Shown here in pieces: positions 33,452-44,153 of a stretch of DNA of 64,000 nucleotides; position 1 is the stretch's first letter; each line of letters starts with the position of its first letter. The notes below the pieces were generated by a model. The model was not told the origin of the DNA. It made no database searches and was given only the letters and a program-made list of their open reading frames with translations. This DNA comes from Solicoccozyma terricola (taxonomy: Eukaryota > Basidiomycota > Tremellomycetes > Filobasidiales > Piskurozymaceae), in contig BCLD01000007.1 of assembly GCA_001600875.1 (NCBI GenBank), positions 561,290 to 625,289 on the forward strand, given 5' to 3'. Position numbers and translations under genes: made by a program.

Positions 33452-36400
33452 ATGCATGACCCCCGATGGATGGCGATCACCCTTAAAAGAAGACGCTCAA
33501 GATCTCAAGAAGGGAATGTTATCAACGGTGGAGAGTATACTCAAGGTTTAGATCAAAATCGAATGCACCTTGGTGCAGCTATGGTTGTTGATGGGAATGG
33601 GAATGGAAATGGGAATGGGAATGCACACCACCACCCACAGTATCATCAGATGGGTTGTCAACCATCGGATGGATGGAATGATGGAATAAGAGATCAACAT
33701 CGAAGAGTGGATGAAGTAGATGTGGACATCGACCCCAAGTTGGAGCAACATAATGGATCCTCTTTTCAAGGGTATCCCTCAACAAATCATTATCATCATC
33801 ATCATCCCGACGTCATGACCACCAATGGATCGAGTCGGAATCCATCACCATGGGCGGCGACGGCACCACCACCACCACCTCCTTCATTCAATGAACATTA
33901 CCCACCTATCCCTCAGCAATACCTCTCATTTACTGGTGGACCAATGCATCATCATGCTCCTGATCCATATGGTCTTCATCACGCATCGCAAACACTCAAC
34001 TACCCTGGCATGCCATTCAACGTCGCTCCCCCGCCTCCCCAACCTCCCCAACCTCCCCAACCTACTCATCACCAAAACATACAGCAAATACCACGATTTC
34101 AACAACATTCCGCGGTAGCTGGATGGCAACCTTATCAAAATGGAGAACATATGAATGATGAATCTGGACTAGGAGGGTATACGTCGAATGGATCTGCATT
34201 CGAACAAAACAATCAGTCTCAGCATCAGCATCAGCATCAACATCAGCCTGAACATCAACAACAGCACCATCATCAGCATCAGCACCAGCATCAACATCAA
34301 CATCAACATCAGCATCAACATCAACATCAACATCTATTCCCAGCAGAGGACGAATCGTCTTTACGTCCTACAAAGACTAAAAAAACGGGAATAGTTGGAA
34401 AAAATGGAAAAGTTCCTACAACTTCGTCTTCGTCATCGTCTATCGTTGCAACTCCAATCGCGAAGGGATTCGTAGCTTGTATTCCTTGGTGCGTGTAAAT
34501 GTGTGGTGCGAGGGGAAAAAAAGGGTCCCTGATTGGATCACACGATCACACATACATCATATCACCTCACTGACACACACACGCGCCGCCACCACCACCA
34601 CCTCCCCTCGCGCGTTTTCTTTCCCACAGTCGTCAACGTAAAATCAAATGTGATGGTGTTCGACCACATTGTTCGAATTGTCATAGCAAGCATTTGGAAT
34701 GCAAGTATGACGAGGTTGTTAAGCGTCGAGGTCCAGATAAACAACCAGGAGGTGTGTGTTTGAATAAGGGGCCCGGACTCGCCTTTTTTTTTCTTTTTCC
34801 CTTTTCATCGCTTTGGGGGTTGAATCGACACCTACTGATCAGTCCCTGCGAATTCCTCCCCCCCCCCCCCCCAGGTCGTATGCGTAAACGAGAAGTGAAA
34901 AAAAATGATGGACAAGATAGTCCAAAGGTTAAATTGGAAGGGTCAGCTGCTACATCCCGACGAACATCTGCGAACGGCGAGACCGATAGTACATATTCTT
35001 CGAGACTTCCAAGTTCCGAATTCACTTTCGGTGCTTCATTACAAGCGGCGTCTGGAGTTATCGAAGGGTCTCATGTCGTTTCGCAAACTCATGGGGTAAT
35101 GGGAACCGTCTCCACCGCCGTCTCCGCCGTTGGTGTGACTACGTTGGGACTTTATACAAATTCTGCCAAAAAAACGCAAGATCGACATACTATCGTGGAT
35201 AACGATACAAGTTTGGTTTACTCCGATGGATCTGTTGTCGTACAACAAGGTTCTTCTCAGCCGGACGTTGGGTTTTCTTGGATAGTACCTAGCATCCAAT
35301 TCAATGATCCGATGATTACACCAGGTCAAAGCAACGTTGGCACGACAAGTCCCAAATTGGGGGTGCAGGATTTGTTGATTCCGGAGGCAAACGCGGTTGG
35401 TATTGCTAATGCGCGGAAGAGCGCGACCATATCGTGAGTGTGGTGGGACCTTTCGGACACCCCCTATCGCCTCTGGTTCGTGTGATGCGATTTATTGATC
35501 AAAAACACCTCTGCATCAGACCCGTCACCGATAGTAATGATGGATCAGATGACTCATCTCCGGTCCGGGAACAATGGACACCTCCACACCTGTCACTCGA
35601 CCTAGAGAGAGTGCCAAATATCGCATACGCTAGAGATCAGGATTGGGCTTGGATGGCGGGATTGTTCAGTGATAGGAGGGATCAAGGGTGAGGGTGTATG
35701 AATCGAAGATGGGGGCGATATGAATGTACTGACGTTGCGGTTATCTGATACTAGAATGGCTGTCTTGGATCTCCGTCTTAGAGAAGTGTGAGTATGAGAA
35801 GCTTTTTTGGTCGCGTGTTAACCTCCATCACTGACGCCCTCGGGTTGGGTTTCCCGTTCCAAAGCTTCGATATGGGATTGTCCTGGTTCGGTTGCATCAA
35901 CCGGTCTTCCTTCTTCGCTCAACTTCATCATCCGATCGCGCGTCTCGAGATTCAACCGGCTCTCGTTCTTGCACTCCTAGCATGCAATACCCTTTTCCGA
36001 ACAGGGGAAGATGGACCGACACACCCCGGCCGACAACTTGCTTGCACATACGCTGATGCTGCTCGAGCGATGATTCAGCAATCTGTCATTGCGAACAAGA
36101 CCGATCCTTCGTTGGCCCAAGCTGCATTGGTGTTATGCATATTCGAAACTTGTCCTCATCCTCTACACTCTCTGCAGAGATCAGCAGCGGCTCTCCAACA
36201 GATGGATGCGATAATGCAGATGTTCTGCCTTTTCGCCATCGACGTTACGGACGAAAGGGTATCGATCTTCCTTCCTAATCAAGTTCCAAAGCTATCCATC
36301 GAGCCAGCAAGTCCTGCTCAACTCATTGAAATCGTCTCTCCCGAAATCGAAGCTGCCGTGCTGACATCAGAGGATCAGTCGCGTCGAGATCGAGCGGCAA

Positions 36401-37542
36401 TGTGGTCGCCTGTTCCCAAGTGGCCCGTGCATTGGAGCGAAAGTGATATGAGAAAGGATGAGAGTAGGAGGGTAGCTTGGACGGCTTCAGTTGTTGTTGC
36501 GGGATTCAGCACTTGGTGCTTGGCCATGGGCAGACCGCCCTTGGATCTGTATTGCGCACAGCCGGAGAATGTGAGTAAGAGCGCAATCAAGCATCACGCG
36601 AGGTTTTGAAAAATCCTCGGATCTAACAAGCATGTTCTGCAGTACGCTATTTTTTTCCCAGCTGAAGTATTATTCCTTTCCAATGATCAATCTGTGGTGC
36701 CTGTGGGTGTCCGTGTCTTCGATTCAGCCGCAATTCTCCTCTGATTGACATCATTTCGCTCACAGGTCGGCAAACGCACGATGTGGGCTCTCTTTCACCG
36801 CGTCGTTCTTCTCTGGCATTTTACCGTCAAGCTCTACCACACACCCATCCCAGACGAACACAAGTCACAAGTAGCTCTTGAGATCCTTCAAGAAGTAGAC
36901 GTCATCGAGAAATCCCTATTCGAAAGCGCCGAAGAATCGGGAAACCTCTATCGATGGCAAGCTCGTGACTGGATTATCAATATCCGGAAACTTACGACGA
37001 CTGGTCTTCGTCATAAACAAGGTTTGATTTCTGCCACCGAGCTAGTGTATGATCCAAAGAAGGCCAGAATTTGGCTGGCTACTCAGAACAAGATTGCCAG
37101 TACGATGGCGAAGAGTATGTCTGGTGGCAAGGATGAAAAATCGGTGGGATTGCCGTCGCTGAAGAATAGACCGATGTATGTATGGTGGTTGTTGGGTCAG
37201 GCGAAAACGTGAGTGCTGCGCGCTGCGTTGTGCGAGATGCAAAAAAGAAACAAAAAAAGCTGATCGACGTCGGTCCCTCGATGACAGGGCATGCGACTTT
37301 TATGAACAAGACAATAGCCTTACATCGGCAATTGAGCTTGCTGGAGGGATGTGGAAGGCTATCGATATGCTGGTGGAATGTTGGCCCTGTCCATGTGAGT
37401 GAGAAACAAGGGGAGAGCACAGAACGGCAGACTGACATGCGATTTCCGCTCGATAGCCGTGAAGGCTGTCGCCGCTGCCTTCAAGCATCGATATGATGGG
37501 ATTGTGAGGAGCCGACAAACGCAGCAAGCGAGGGTGTTGTAA
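33452..37542 (+). CDS. Zn2Cys6 transcription factor with His/Gln tract
   Basis: Exons 33452-34488, 34630-34751, 34875-35433, 35520-35687, 35755-35787, 35865-36570, 36643-36702, 36766-37208, 37288-37394, 37457-37542; 1106 residues. A long N-terminal region is rich in His, Pro, Gln and Asn, with a His-Gln tract at ~256-294. The zinc cluster is CIPCRQRKIKC then CSNCHSKHLEC, Cys at 343, 346, 353, 360, 363, 370 (spacing 2-6-6-2-6), followed by the usual basic linker RRGPDKQPG. An intron interrupts the second Cys codon. The fungal middle homology domain spans ~650-850 (e.g. LVLALLACNTLFRTGEDG, AQAALVLCIFETCPH). Nuclear regulator; targets unknown. Start 33452 is chosen over upstream ATG 33092, whose extra sequence is translated purine repeat. 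The donor near 36694/36703 is ambiguous but phase-neutral. Confidence 0.85.
34219..34333 (+). repeat. CAT/CAG/CAA/CAC codon repeat
   Basis: Tandem CATCAR-type hexamers inside the regulator gene encode alternating His-Gln over roughly 38 codons. Such tracts vary in length between strains and can be prone to slippage. Confidence 0.9.
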
Positions 37543-38549
37543 ATGAGCTGCTGCTGGACGGATGTGTCCGTTATGGTTGTACAGTGCCCATCAAAGAACG
37601 TAGTGCATGCTCACGTGAGGGACGGGATGATAAGATGCGGGGACGGGGTTATCGTCGCCACCCGCTTCAAGGCATGTTCGTTTACTCACTTGCTTCCATG
37701 GACCCGGGCATCGTTACCTGAGTAGCACCCTCAAGTCCATCATCAACCACCTCGCCATCATCCATCAGCTCGCACTAGCTCATTCCCGCTTCGTTCGTTG
37801 TCCACTTTTCTCCCAGCGTACACACGTCAGCCTCTCGGTCAATCCAGGTCATTCCAGAGCATCCCTTCCGTATCAACCCGATCAGGATCCCTCTTGTTCG
37901 GCTATCGCCAACTAGTCTGCTTTCAATCTCCTCCGACACTCCATCTACGCCAATATCGGAGAACCTCCAACTTCTCTACCAGTGACGCGCACATCACTGC
38001 GTGATATTCTACTGGCGCAACAACTCCTTTGTCTTCAGGAGTGTTTTGATTGCGCATTATCACAAGGGTTGTCAGTTACGTATCCAAGATTCAAGGGGTT
38101 CGTAAAGCGTCTTGAAGGGTATCTATAACGAGGGGTATCTATAACGAGCTCAAGCCGAGAGGGAAGTGTTTGCTATCGTGAAGAACGGGCATAGGTAAGT
38201 TGATGACCTTGCGAGATGGTCATCATTGATTAGCGGGAGCTGACTTGACTACGGACGACTTTGCCTCTTCTATTCACCCGTAGCAGATACATCACCTTTC
38301 GAGACAAATCCACGATCGTGGAACCTGTCGAGTGTGAGTCGGTCGTGGTTCTGATCAGTGAATTGCATCGCGGTGGAAGCTCGAGAAACGATAGTCAGGG
38401 TGGCGAACATGAACTGCGGAGATATGGAGAGGAAGGGCACATGGATTTGTCTCGGCAAATACCCGCATCCATCCACTCGGATAGCTGATGATATATATCT
38501 CTTTTCTGATACGCAGATCATCATCACGACCTTAGAGCCGGAATTCAAC
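37543..38549. other. Intergenic region, probably with spliced 5' UTR of the next gene
   Basis: No coding gene is supported. Splice-like pairs (GTAAGTTG at about 38196 to CCCGTAG near 38282; GTGAGTCGG near 38334 to ATACGCAG near 38517) suggest a 5' UTR with two introns leading to the ATG at 38550. A perfect 16-bp tandem duplication lies at 38117-38148. Confidence 0.45.
38117..38148 (+). repeat. Perfect 16-bp tandem duplication
   Basis: GGGTATCTATAACGAG occurs twice back to back, about 400 bases before the next start codon, in the presumed promoter or 5' UTR. Confidence 0.9.
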
Positions 38550-40934
38550 ATGTCATCAGACCAACCCTCCTCTACATCCGACCGCTATTACAAGGAGAAT
38601 ATCATTCGACCTATCCCTCCCACAGATACTGGAACGACAGGGATGTCCTCTATTTGGGGAGAACTAATTGATCCAGAAGTTGAAAGTGAAGATTGGACTC
38701 CAGTCGAACACCCCAACATCTCGAGACCTCAAACCCCGGCCAGTGAGATCTCAGGATCCATGACTAGCTCGGCGCTATTTGATCCGACACCTTCGACTTC
38801 CGCTGGGTCGGAGCAGTCTGATGATGATCCGCTTTCTCCAACGGTTGATGGGTTCAGAAGAAGTGATACGTCATCTCCTGCTCATGCTGGATTTGGTAGG
38901 AATTTTCCATCCGATACCACTGCTTCTTCGTGGACGTGGCAAGATCCGGACTCATCGACTGGAACATTGCATACTCATCTACAACCTCAAGTTGCTCAAA
39001 GGTCGACTACAGAGGAGAAACGCCTTCAAGATGCCAACTCCACTAGCTCACAGGATCAACTTATATTCCCGGTCCTCACTGCATCTGGATTATCTAGCTC
39101 CGACCCGTCTCTTGATGCGTTTCATGAGGAATTGAGAAGCACAAGATCACATCTTCACGATGAAGATATCACATCCGAGACTCCTCTAATTGAATCCCAA
39201 CTTGACGCTATCCCTGTCGGAACAACTCCAATGACGAACCGTCATTCCTTTCTTGCCGACTTTGCCAACGCTGCACGAGATGGGGAGCGTGGCCTCTCTA
39301 ACAGCGTCGAATTCTCCCTCGCTGGGAACCAAGAAGTCAATTCTACCTTTGAGGATTTGAAAGGTAGACGACGAACTGTCGACAAAGATTGGTTGGAAGG
39401 TGTCGCCAGATCGAGGATTCTTCTCGCCGGGAAAGACGAATCCTTGTTCGAGAGCGGTTTGATATCGCTCAGCGATCTGGGTTATGCACCGCTGGAACAG
39501 CAGGCGGCATCATCTCATGCCGCTCCTGATCTCGCATCGCACATGTGGATGGATCTTCTACCAGGGGAATGGCCTGCTAAAACGCTCGTTACTGAAGGTA
39601 CAAATGTCACACGAATCGATGATGACGCACCTGCGGAAGGCTTGGGCGCTCGCAGTCGATTCGAGCAAGCTAAAAGACTGTGCGTACCAAGCTGTGTCTT
39701 TTGCCACTGTTGCCTGCTGACCGTCCGCACCTTCCGCAGGGCTATTCTCGCTTTACCTCTTCTGGCCATGACCATTTGGGCGAGCTTTTCACCCAACAAC
39801 AACGCTCTTTCGCTATTTGAGATCTCGGATCGCACCAACGTGAAGGAGTCATTGTCAAATGTGCCGACTTCTCAAGCCTCCGTCGAGTCATTCCTTTTCA
39901 AGACTCCGCCGGTTCGTGCCGCTACATCTACTCCGCCACCATGCCGCGCTCTCACTGTGCACAATACTGCTGGTGCTACTGAACTCATTCTCCGGAAGTC
40001 CAACAAAATTCAAGAAAGCAATGCAATCATCAAGGCAAAGCCTGCATTTATTAGTCAGGCGCCGAAAGTCATGGTTATTGATGAGAAGGCAGCTGGTCAT
40101 CCGTTAGCCTTGGTACAGAAAACCCTTGCTACCGCGACCTCAGGATTCCACGCTCGAGGAAGGCAGCGAGCAGCTTCTACAGAACAATCCAATCCTTCCA
40201 GCAGCAACTTTGGCGTAAGGCCAGATATTGCGGACCCCGTCGCGACCTCGTTGTTGGCGTCTCCCACGGCTGCATCTTGGCTCCCGGCGTACTGGCGCAC
40301 TGACGGATTCGTCAATGCCTCGACTCTGTCATTCGGTGTGCTCGGTCGTGAACTTCAACACCTCGCTTCGTTTGTGCGAAGTTTCCTTGACGGATTATTA
40401 GTGAAGACACGGAAATTCAAGGAGCCCTTACGAGGATACTTTGAGTTTAAAGACTCGCCGTCTACATCTCGGAACGCTACCACTCGAACAGCAGCGAATT
40501 CTTGGTACTCGGAAGCTGGCACGAAAACTGCATTTGGCACCAACACCAAGGAAGCTGCGGAGATGGTCGTCGAACGAGCTTGGGAGGAGCTTAACCAAGT
40601 CTTCAACGCTTTAGAGTTTCAGCTAGCAGGTCTCCGAATTCGCAGCGATGAAGCCATCACTCAAGCTCAACAAGCGAGTCGCCGAACAATCAAGACCGCT
40701 CGTAAAGGTCTGGATAATGTCCTTCGGGAGACCGCCGACATCTTGGAGCGGCACACGGGCGTGGAGATGCCATTACCTGCCAGCGTTGAACGGAAGAAGT
40801 CTCGAGGGCCACCTCCGTCGTCATATAGTGAGAAGATACAGCAGTTGTTTCATCATGTGAGTGTTCTTACAGGCGTTTGAAAAGTGGTATAAGACGTTGA
40901 TACCGGGTGACAGGCTGCTGTCGCCCTGGTTTGA
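38550..40934 (+). CDS. Single-pass membrane protein of unknown function
   Basis: Exons 38550-39679, 39740-40856 and 40914-40934; 755 residues. If the last intron is not spliced, the frame ends at 40880 with eight different residues. The N-terminal half is acidic, Ser/Thr/Pro-rich and probably disordered, with a more ordered stretch (KDWLEGVARSRILLAGKDES, LESGLISLSDLGYAPLE-like). A single hydrophobic segment, LAILALPLLAMTIWASF at ~377-393, is the likely membrane span. The C-terminal part has amphipathic helices (around EMVVERAWEELNQVFNALEF and a Lys/Arg-rich helix) that may form a coiled coil. No signal peptide and no recognised family. Start 38550 is preferred over an ATG at 38358, because the latter reads through presumed UTR intron sequence. 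The 60-nt intron at 39680 is in-frame and stop-free. Confidence 0.65.
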
Positions 40935-41036
40935 TCTTCGTGTTCTCCTTCTGTGTTCATGTACGTTCGTTGTAGGATAGATCGTTTCAACATCAGGTAG
41001 GTCTATGGTGTCATTGTACAAATACATATGCATGAA

Positions 41037-41943
41037 TCATTCTGGCAAAATGGTGGCATGGACGATCGGTTCTGGCCTGGAAGATTGGGTTCATTAGCGG
41101 GGGGGTTTGGCGCAAGCATTGAGACGTATCACCCCACCTGAGAGCAAATACAACCTTCTTCCTTATCACACCGACTACCTCATATTCTCTTGTCCTCGGA
41201 ACTTTCCCACTTTCTCTTCTCCTGTTCTTGGTTTCTTCCACGCCATCGCCTCGTTTTCTCTTTCCCTTGATCGGCGCGTTGTTTGCTCTTACTGGTGAAG
41301 ACAAGTCGCTGGAGTAATCTCTCTCGCGAGACGGTGGACCAACAGGAGAAGACGAAAAGATTGAGGAACCGTGAACTCCGGGAGAAGATGCAGGTAGTTG
41401 TAGATGAGTAGGGAGTGCTGAGGAAGATGCGGTAGGTCGAGACGGGGTTGGTCCAGGTCCAAGTGGTGAAGAAGGTGGTGGTGGGAGATGGGTAGGTCGA
41501 GAAGGTGTGATGTGTGAAGATGGTCCTGCTGCTACACTGTTTCCATCCTCTTCATCTGATGTATCCTCTTCCGAGCCACCTGCTTCATCGTCCGAGTCCG
41601 TCGCCCTTGTGCTACGTTGAATGACTGCCAATGGTCGCGGAAGGTTGACAATCTTGCCGTGAAGGAGATGGTGAGCGCCGAGGTAGAGAGTTGGTTTATC
41701 CTATGGCACTCATGTATATCAGCGCTGCAACATCTGCAAGATCCAATGACTGCGCTGACTCACCATCCTCTCGAGACCGAGAACACCGATCACCTGTCCA
41801 CTTGCATCACCTTCCCAATCCAACTCGCCCTGAAGCTCCAACAAGACCAAATCGCCTCCTATTTTGGCCATCGGAGGATCGATGCTGGATGCGGCCGGCC
41901 CATCTTTGAGCAGGGAGGCTGGGAAGGAGATGTGGATCCTCAT
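41037..41943 (-). CDS. CTF8: Ctf8, alternative clamp-loader subunit
   Basis: Exons 41943-41764, 41700-41138, 41076-41037; 260 residues. The ordered N-terminal part contains DLVLLELQGELDWEG, VIGVLGLERM and DKPTLYLGAHHLLHGKIVNL followed by PRPLAVIQR, the pattern of Ctf8 (binding to cognate Ctf18 and Dcc1). The extreme C-terminus, after the last intron, reads VFALRPEPIVHATILPE, matching the conserved RPKPII end of the family. Ctf18-Ctf8-Dcc1-RFC loads or unloads PCNA and supports sister-chromatid cohesion. About 140 residues between the blocks are acidic and Ser/Pro-rich, making the protein about twice the size of the small yeast form. It shares a 120-bp divergent promoter with GPI10. Confidence 0.85.
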
Positions 41944-42063
41944 TGTCGACGGGAGGAGACGAGGATGTTGCTGTATAACGCGTTGGTCGTCGCAAATAGC
42001 AAGACGCGTTCAACCATCAACTTGTTCGATGACGCCAGCATCATTCAACATCATGCATGTCAG
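41944..42063. promoter_or_regulatory. Compact bidirectional promoter between CTF8 and GPI10
   Basis: Only 120 bases separate the two start codons, so both genes must share this promoter. No TATA element is visible. Joint regulation is an inference. Confidence 0.6.
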
Positions 42064-43920
42064 ATGGCACAGGCATCGCATCTCTTCCTCGTCGCCCTCG
42101 TCGTCCGCGCCCTCTCTCTCATCTCCCAGACCTTCTTCCAGCCAGACGAGTTCTATCAAGCTCTCGAACCAGCTCATCACCTCGTCTTCGGATACGGCTA
42201 CCTCACATGGGAATGGAGAGACCTGCCAGAGTTGGCCGTCCCTGATGATTCGGGTGTCATACAAACCATTCTCGGTAGTCTTCAAGGTGGAAGATTGAGA
42301 GGTTGGTCGTGGCCAGGTTGTTTTGCTTTTATCTATTGGATTTTGCAGAAAACTGGACTAGACGGGACGACTTTGATCGTGAGTGCTTGCAACAGGCGCG
42401 ACCGCAGTACCATCGTCTTCGTTCTGATGTCCTACGCAGGTTCTCGCTCCTCGCATACTCCCAGTGATCATGGCTGCTGCTACAGACTATTCTACAGCCG
42501 CACTTTCCGCGAGATTATTTGGGGCCGAATCCCGCAAGCTAGCAGTACGTCTTGACAAGTGTCCTCCGAAGTCACCTTCCTCTGACCTTTACCTCAAACC
42601 ATCAGCTTATCCTCTCGCTCACCAATCTCTTCAACGCCCATGCCCTCCCTCGAGCGCTTTCCACCTCCTTCGAGACGTTTCTCACCGTAGCTGCGTTGAC
42701 ATACTGGCCCATTCCACAAGCGAAGGGTCAAAGTAACCTTTTCGTCTCGTTGGCGTTGAGTGCGATTGCTATCATGGTCAGGCCAACGAATGGAGTGCTT
42801 TGGCTGTTCTTGGGAGCAGAATTGGCATGGAGAACGTGGAGAGTTGAAGGAGCAAGGAAGTTGGGAAGGCTGACGGGGGCGGTGTTGGGAGTCGGGTGAG
42901 TAGTATGTCAGAGCGAGCTAGTCAACCCTTGCTAACCTCATATGAACAGTCTTACAGTCCTCGCTTTGTCCACAATATTGGACTACCACCTCACCGGTCG
43001 ACTCTACCTCCCTCTTATCTCTTTCGTTACACAAAACCTCCTCCTAGGCGTTTCGACATTTTATGGTAGTTCCCCGTGGCATTATCATTTGACTCAATCG
43101 TTACCGATCTTGCTCACAACGGCTATACCTTTTGTCGTACGTGGGCTGACCAGCATTATCCTCAGTAACGAAGGAGGGTCGAAGGGTAACACGACCAATT
43201 CAGCTTTGAAACTCTTGGCATGGGCATCGCTCTTCACGATCGCCATATTCTCTATCATTCCTCACAAAGAATGGCGATTCCTTCATTTCCTCCTGCCGAT
43301 CTTTCTGCAATTCGGAGTAAAACATCTTCTCACCATCCCGAAAACCAAGCGATCAAAGATCCTTCGATACCTGAGTATCATCCCGATAGTGCCAGCAATC
43401 TACCTAGGAGGATTTCACGGGAGAGCGCAAGTATCTGTGACCGGCTTCTTACGGACAGATTTGCCACAAGGGCATAGCGTCGCTGTGCTTATGCCCTGTC
43501 ATTCTACGCCTTGGCAAAGTCACATGCACAGAAGGGATTTAGATGGAGGCCAAATTTGGGCATTGACTTGCGAGCCACCTATTGGGTGAGAGTAGACGAT
43601 TGGATATCAAGGAGTTTGTGAGCTGATTTGATTGTGAACGATGCAGAGTCAATGATCCGACGGAGCATGTCACAGAGGAGAGCGCATTCTACGGCAACGT
43701 CACCGAGTCGTTGGGATCTGTGCTGGACGGTCACTGGAACAGCTTTGGCGGGGCGTCACGGCCCTCTCCTAGCTATCTTGTCCTTTTCGGATCACTAATG
43801 ATCGATCAGCCACTCCTCGCTCAATACGAAGTAGTCTGGTACGGATGGAACGGCTTTGACATCCTGCAAGACGAGAGCAAACGGCGAGGTGGCGTATATG
43901 TACTGGCTCGAAGGGGATGA
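42064..43920 (+). CDS. GPI10: GPI mannosyltransferase III (Gpi10/PIG-B)
   Basis: Exons 42064-42378, 42440-42544, 42606-42895, 42950-43585, 43647-43920; 539 residues, normal for the family. It is a multi-span ER membrane enzyme of the GT22 family that adds the third mannose to the GPI precursor from dolichol-phosphate-mannose. Diagnostic pieces: TFFQPDEFYQALEPAH (luminal acidic catalytic loop) with LTWEW, HKEWRFLHFLLPIF, and PCHSTPWQSHMHRR, which is the PIG-B-type C-terminal motif and separates it from Smp3. Start 42064 is chosen because the frame upstream runs into the divergent CTF8 gene. Its products would include the three GPI-type proteins in this window. It converges with the FAS gene, stop codons about 230 bases apart. 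Confidence 0.92.
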
Positions 43921-44153
43921 GAAGGGAAACGTGTACATAACTATCATGCATGTGATTAGGCTATCTATCTTACAGGGAGAACAAATCGTGAGAGAAGGAA
44001 AGGCATCATCTAAGCCTCCAGAATCAGGGAAGAGGGAACGCGCAGAGATCTCTATGAGTCGAATCGTCACTTCATAAGGCTGCATGATGGGTTTTCGATG
44101 GTCAGCGCCGAGTCCATGTCGATCACCCGCCTGCAAGACACTCACAGGATCTT

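Noticed and set aside
38358..38549. Longer start for the membrane protein gene
   Set aside because: The extra sequence overlaps a probable 5' UTR intron (GTGAGTCGG to ATACGCAG) and does not look like protein.
40857..40880. A 16-nt intron (40857-40872) joining to a longer C-terminus of the membrane protein
   Set aside because: A 16-nt intron is too short to be spliced. A 57-nt intron with the same donor and an acceptor at 40913 fits normal size.
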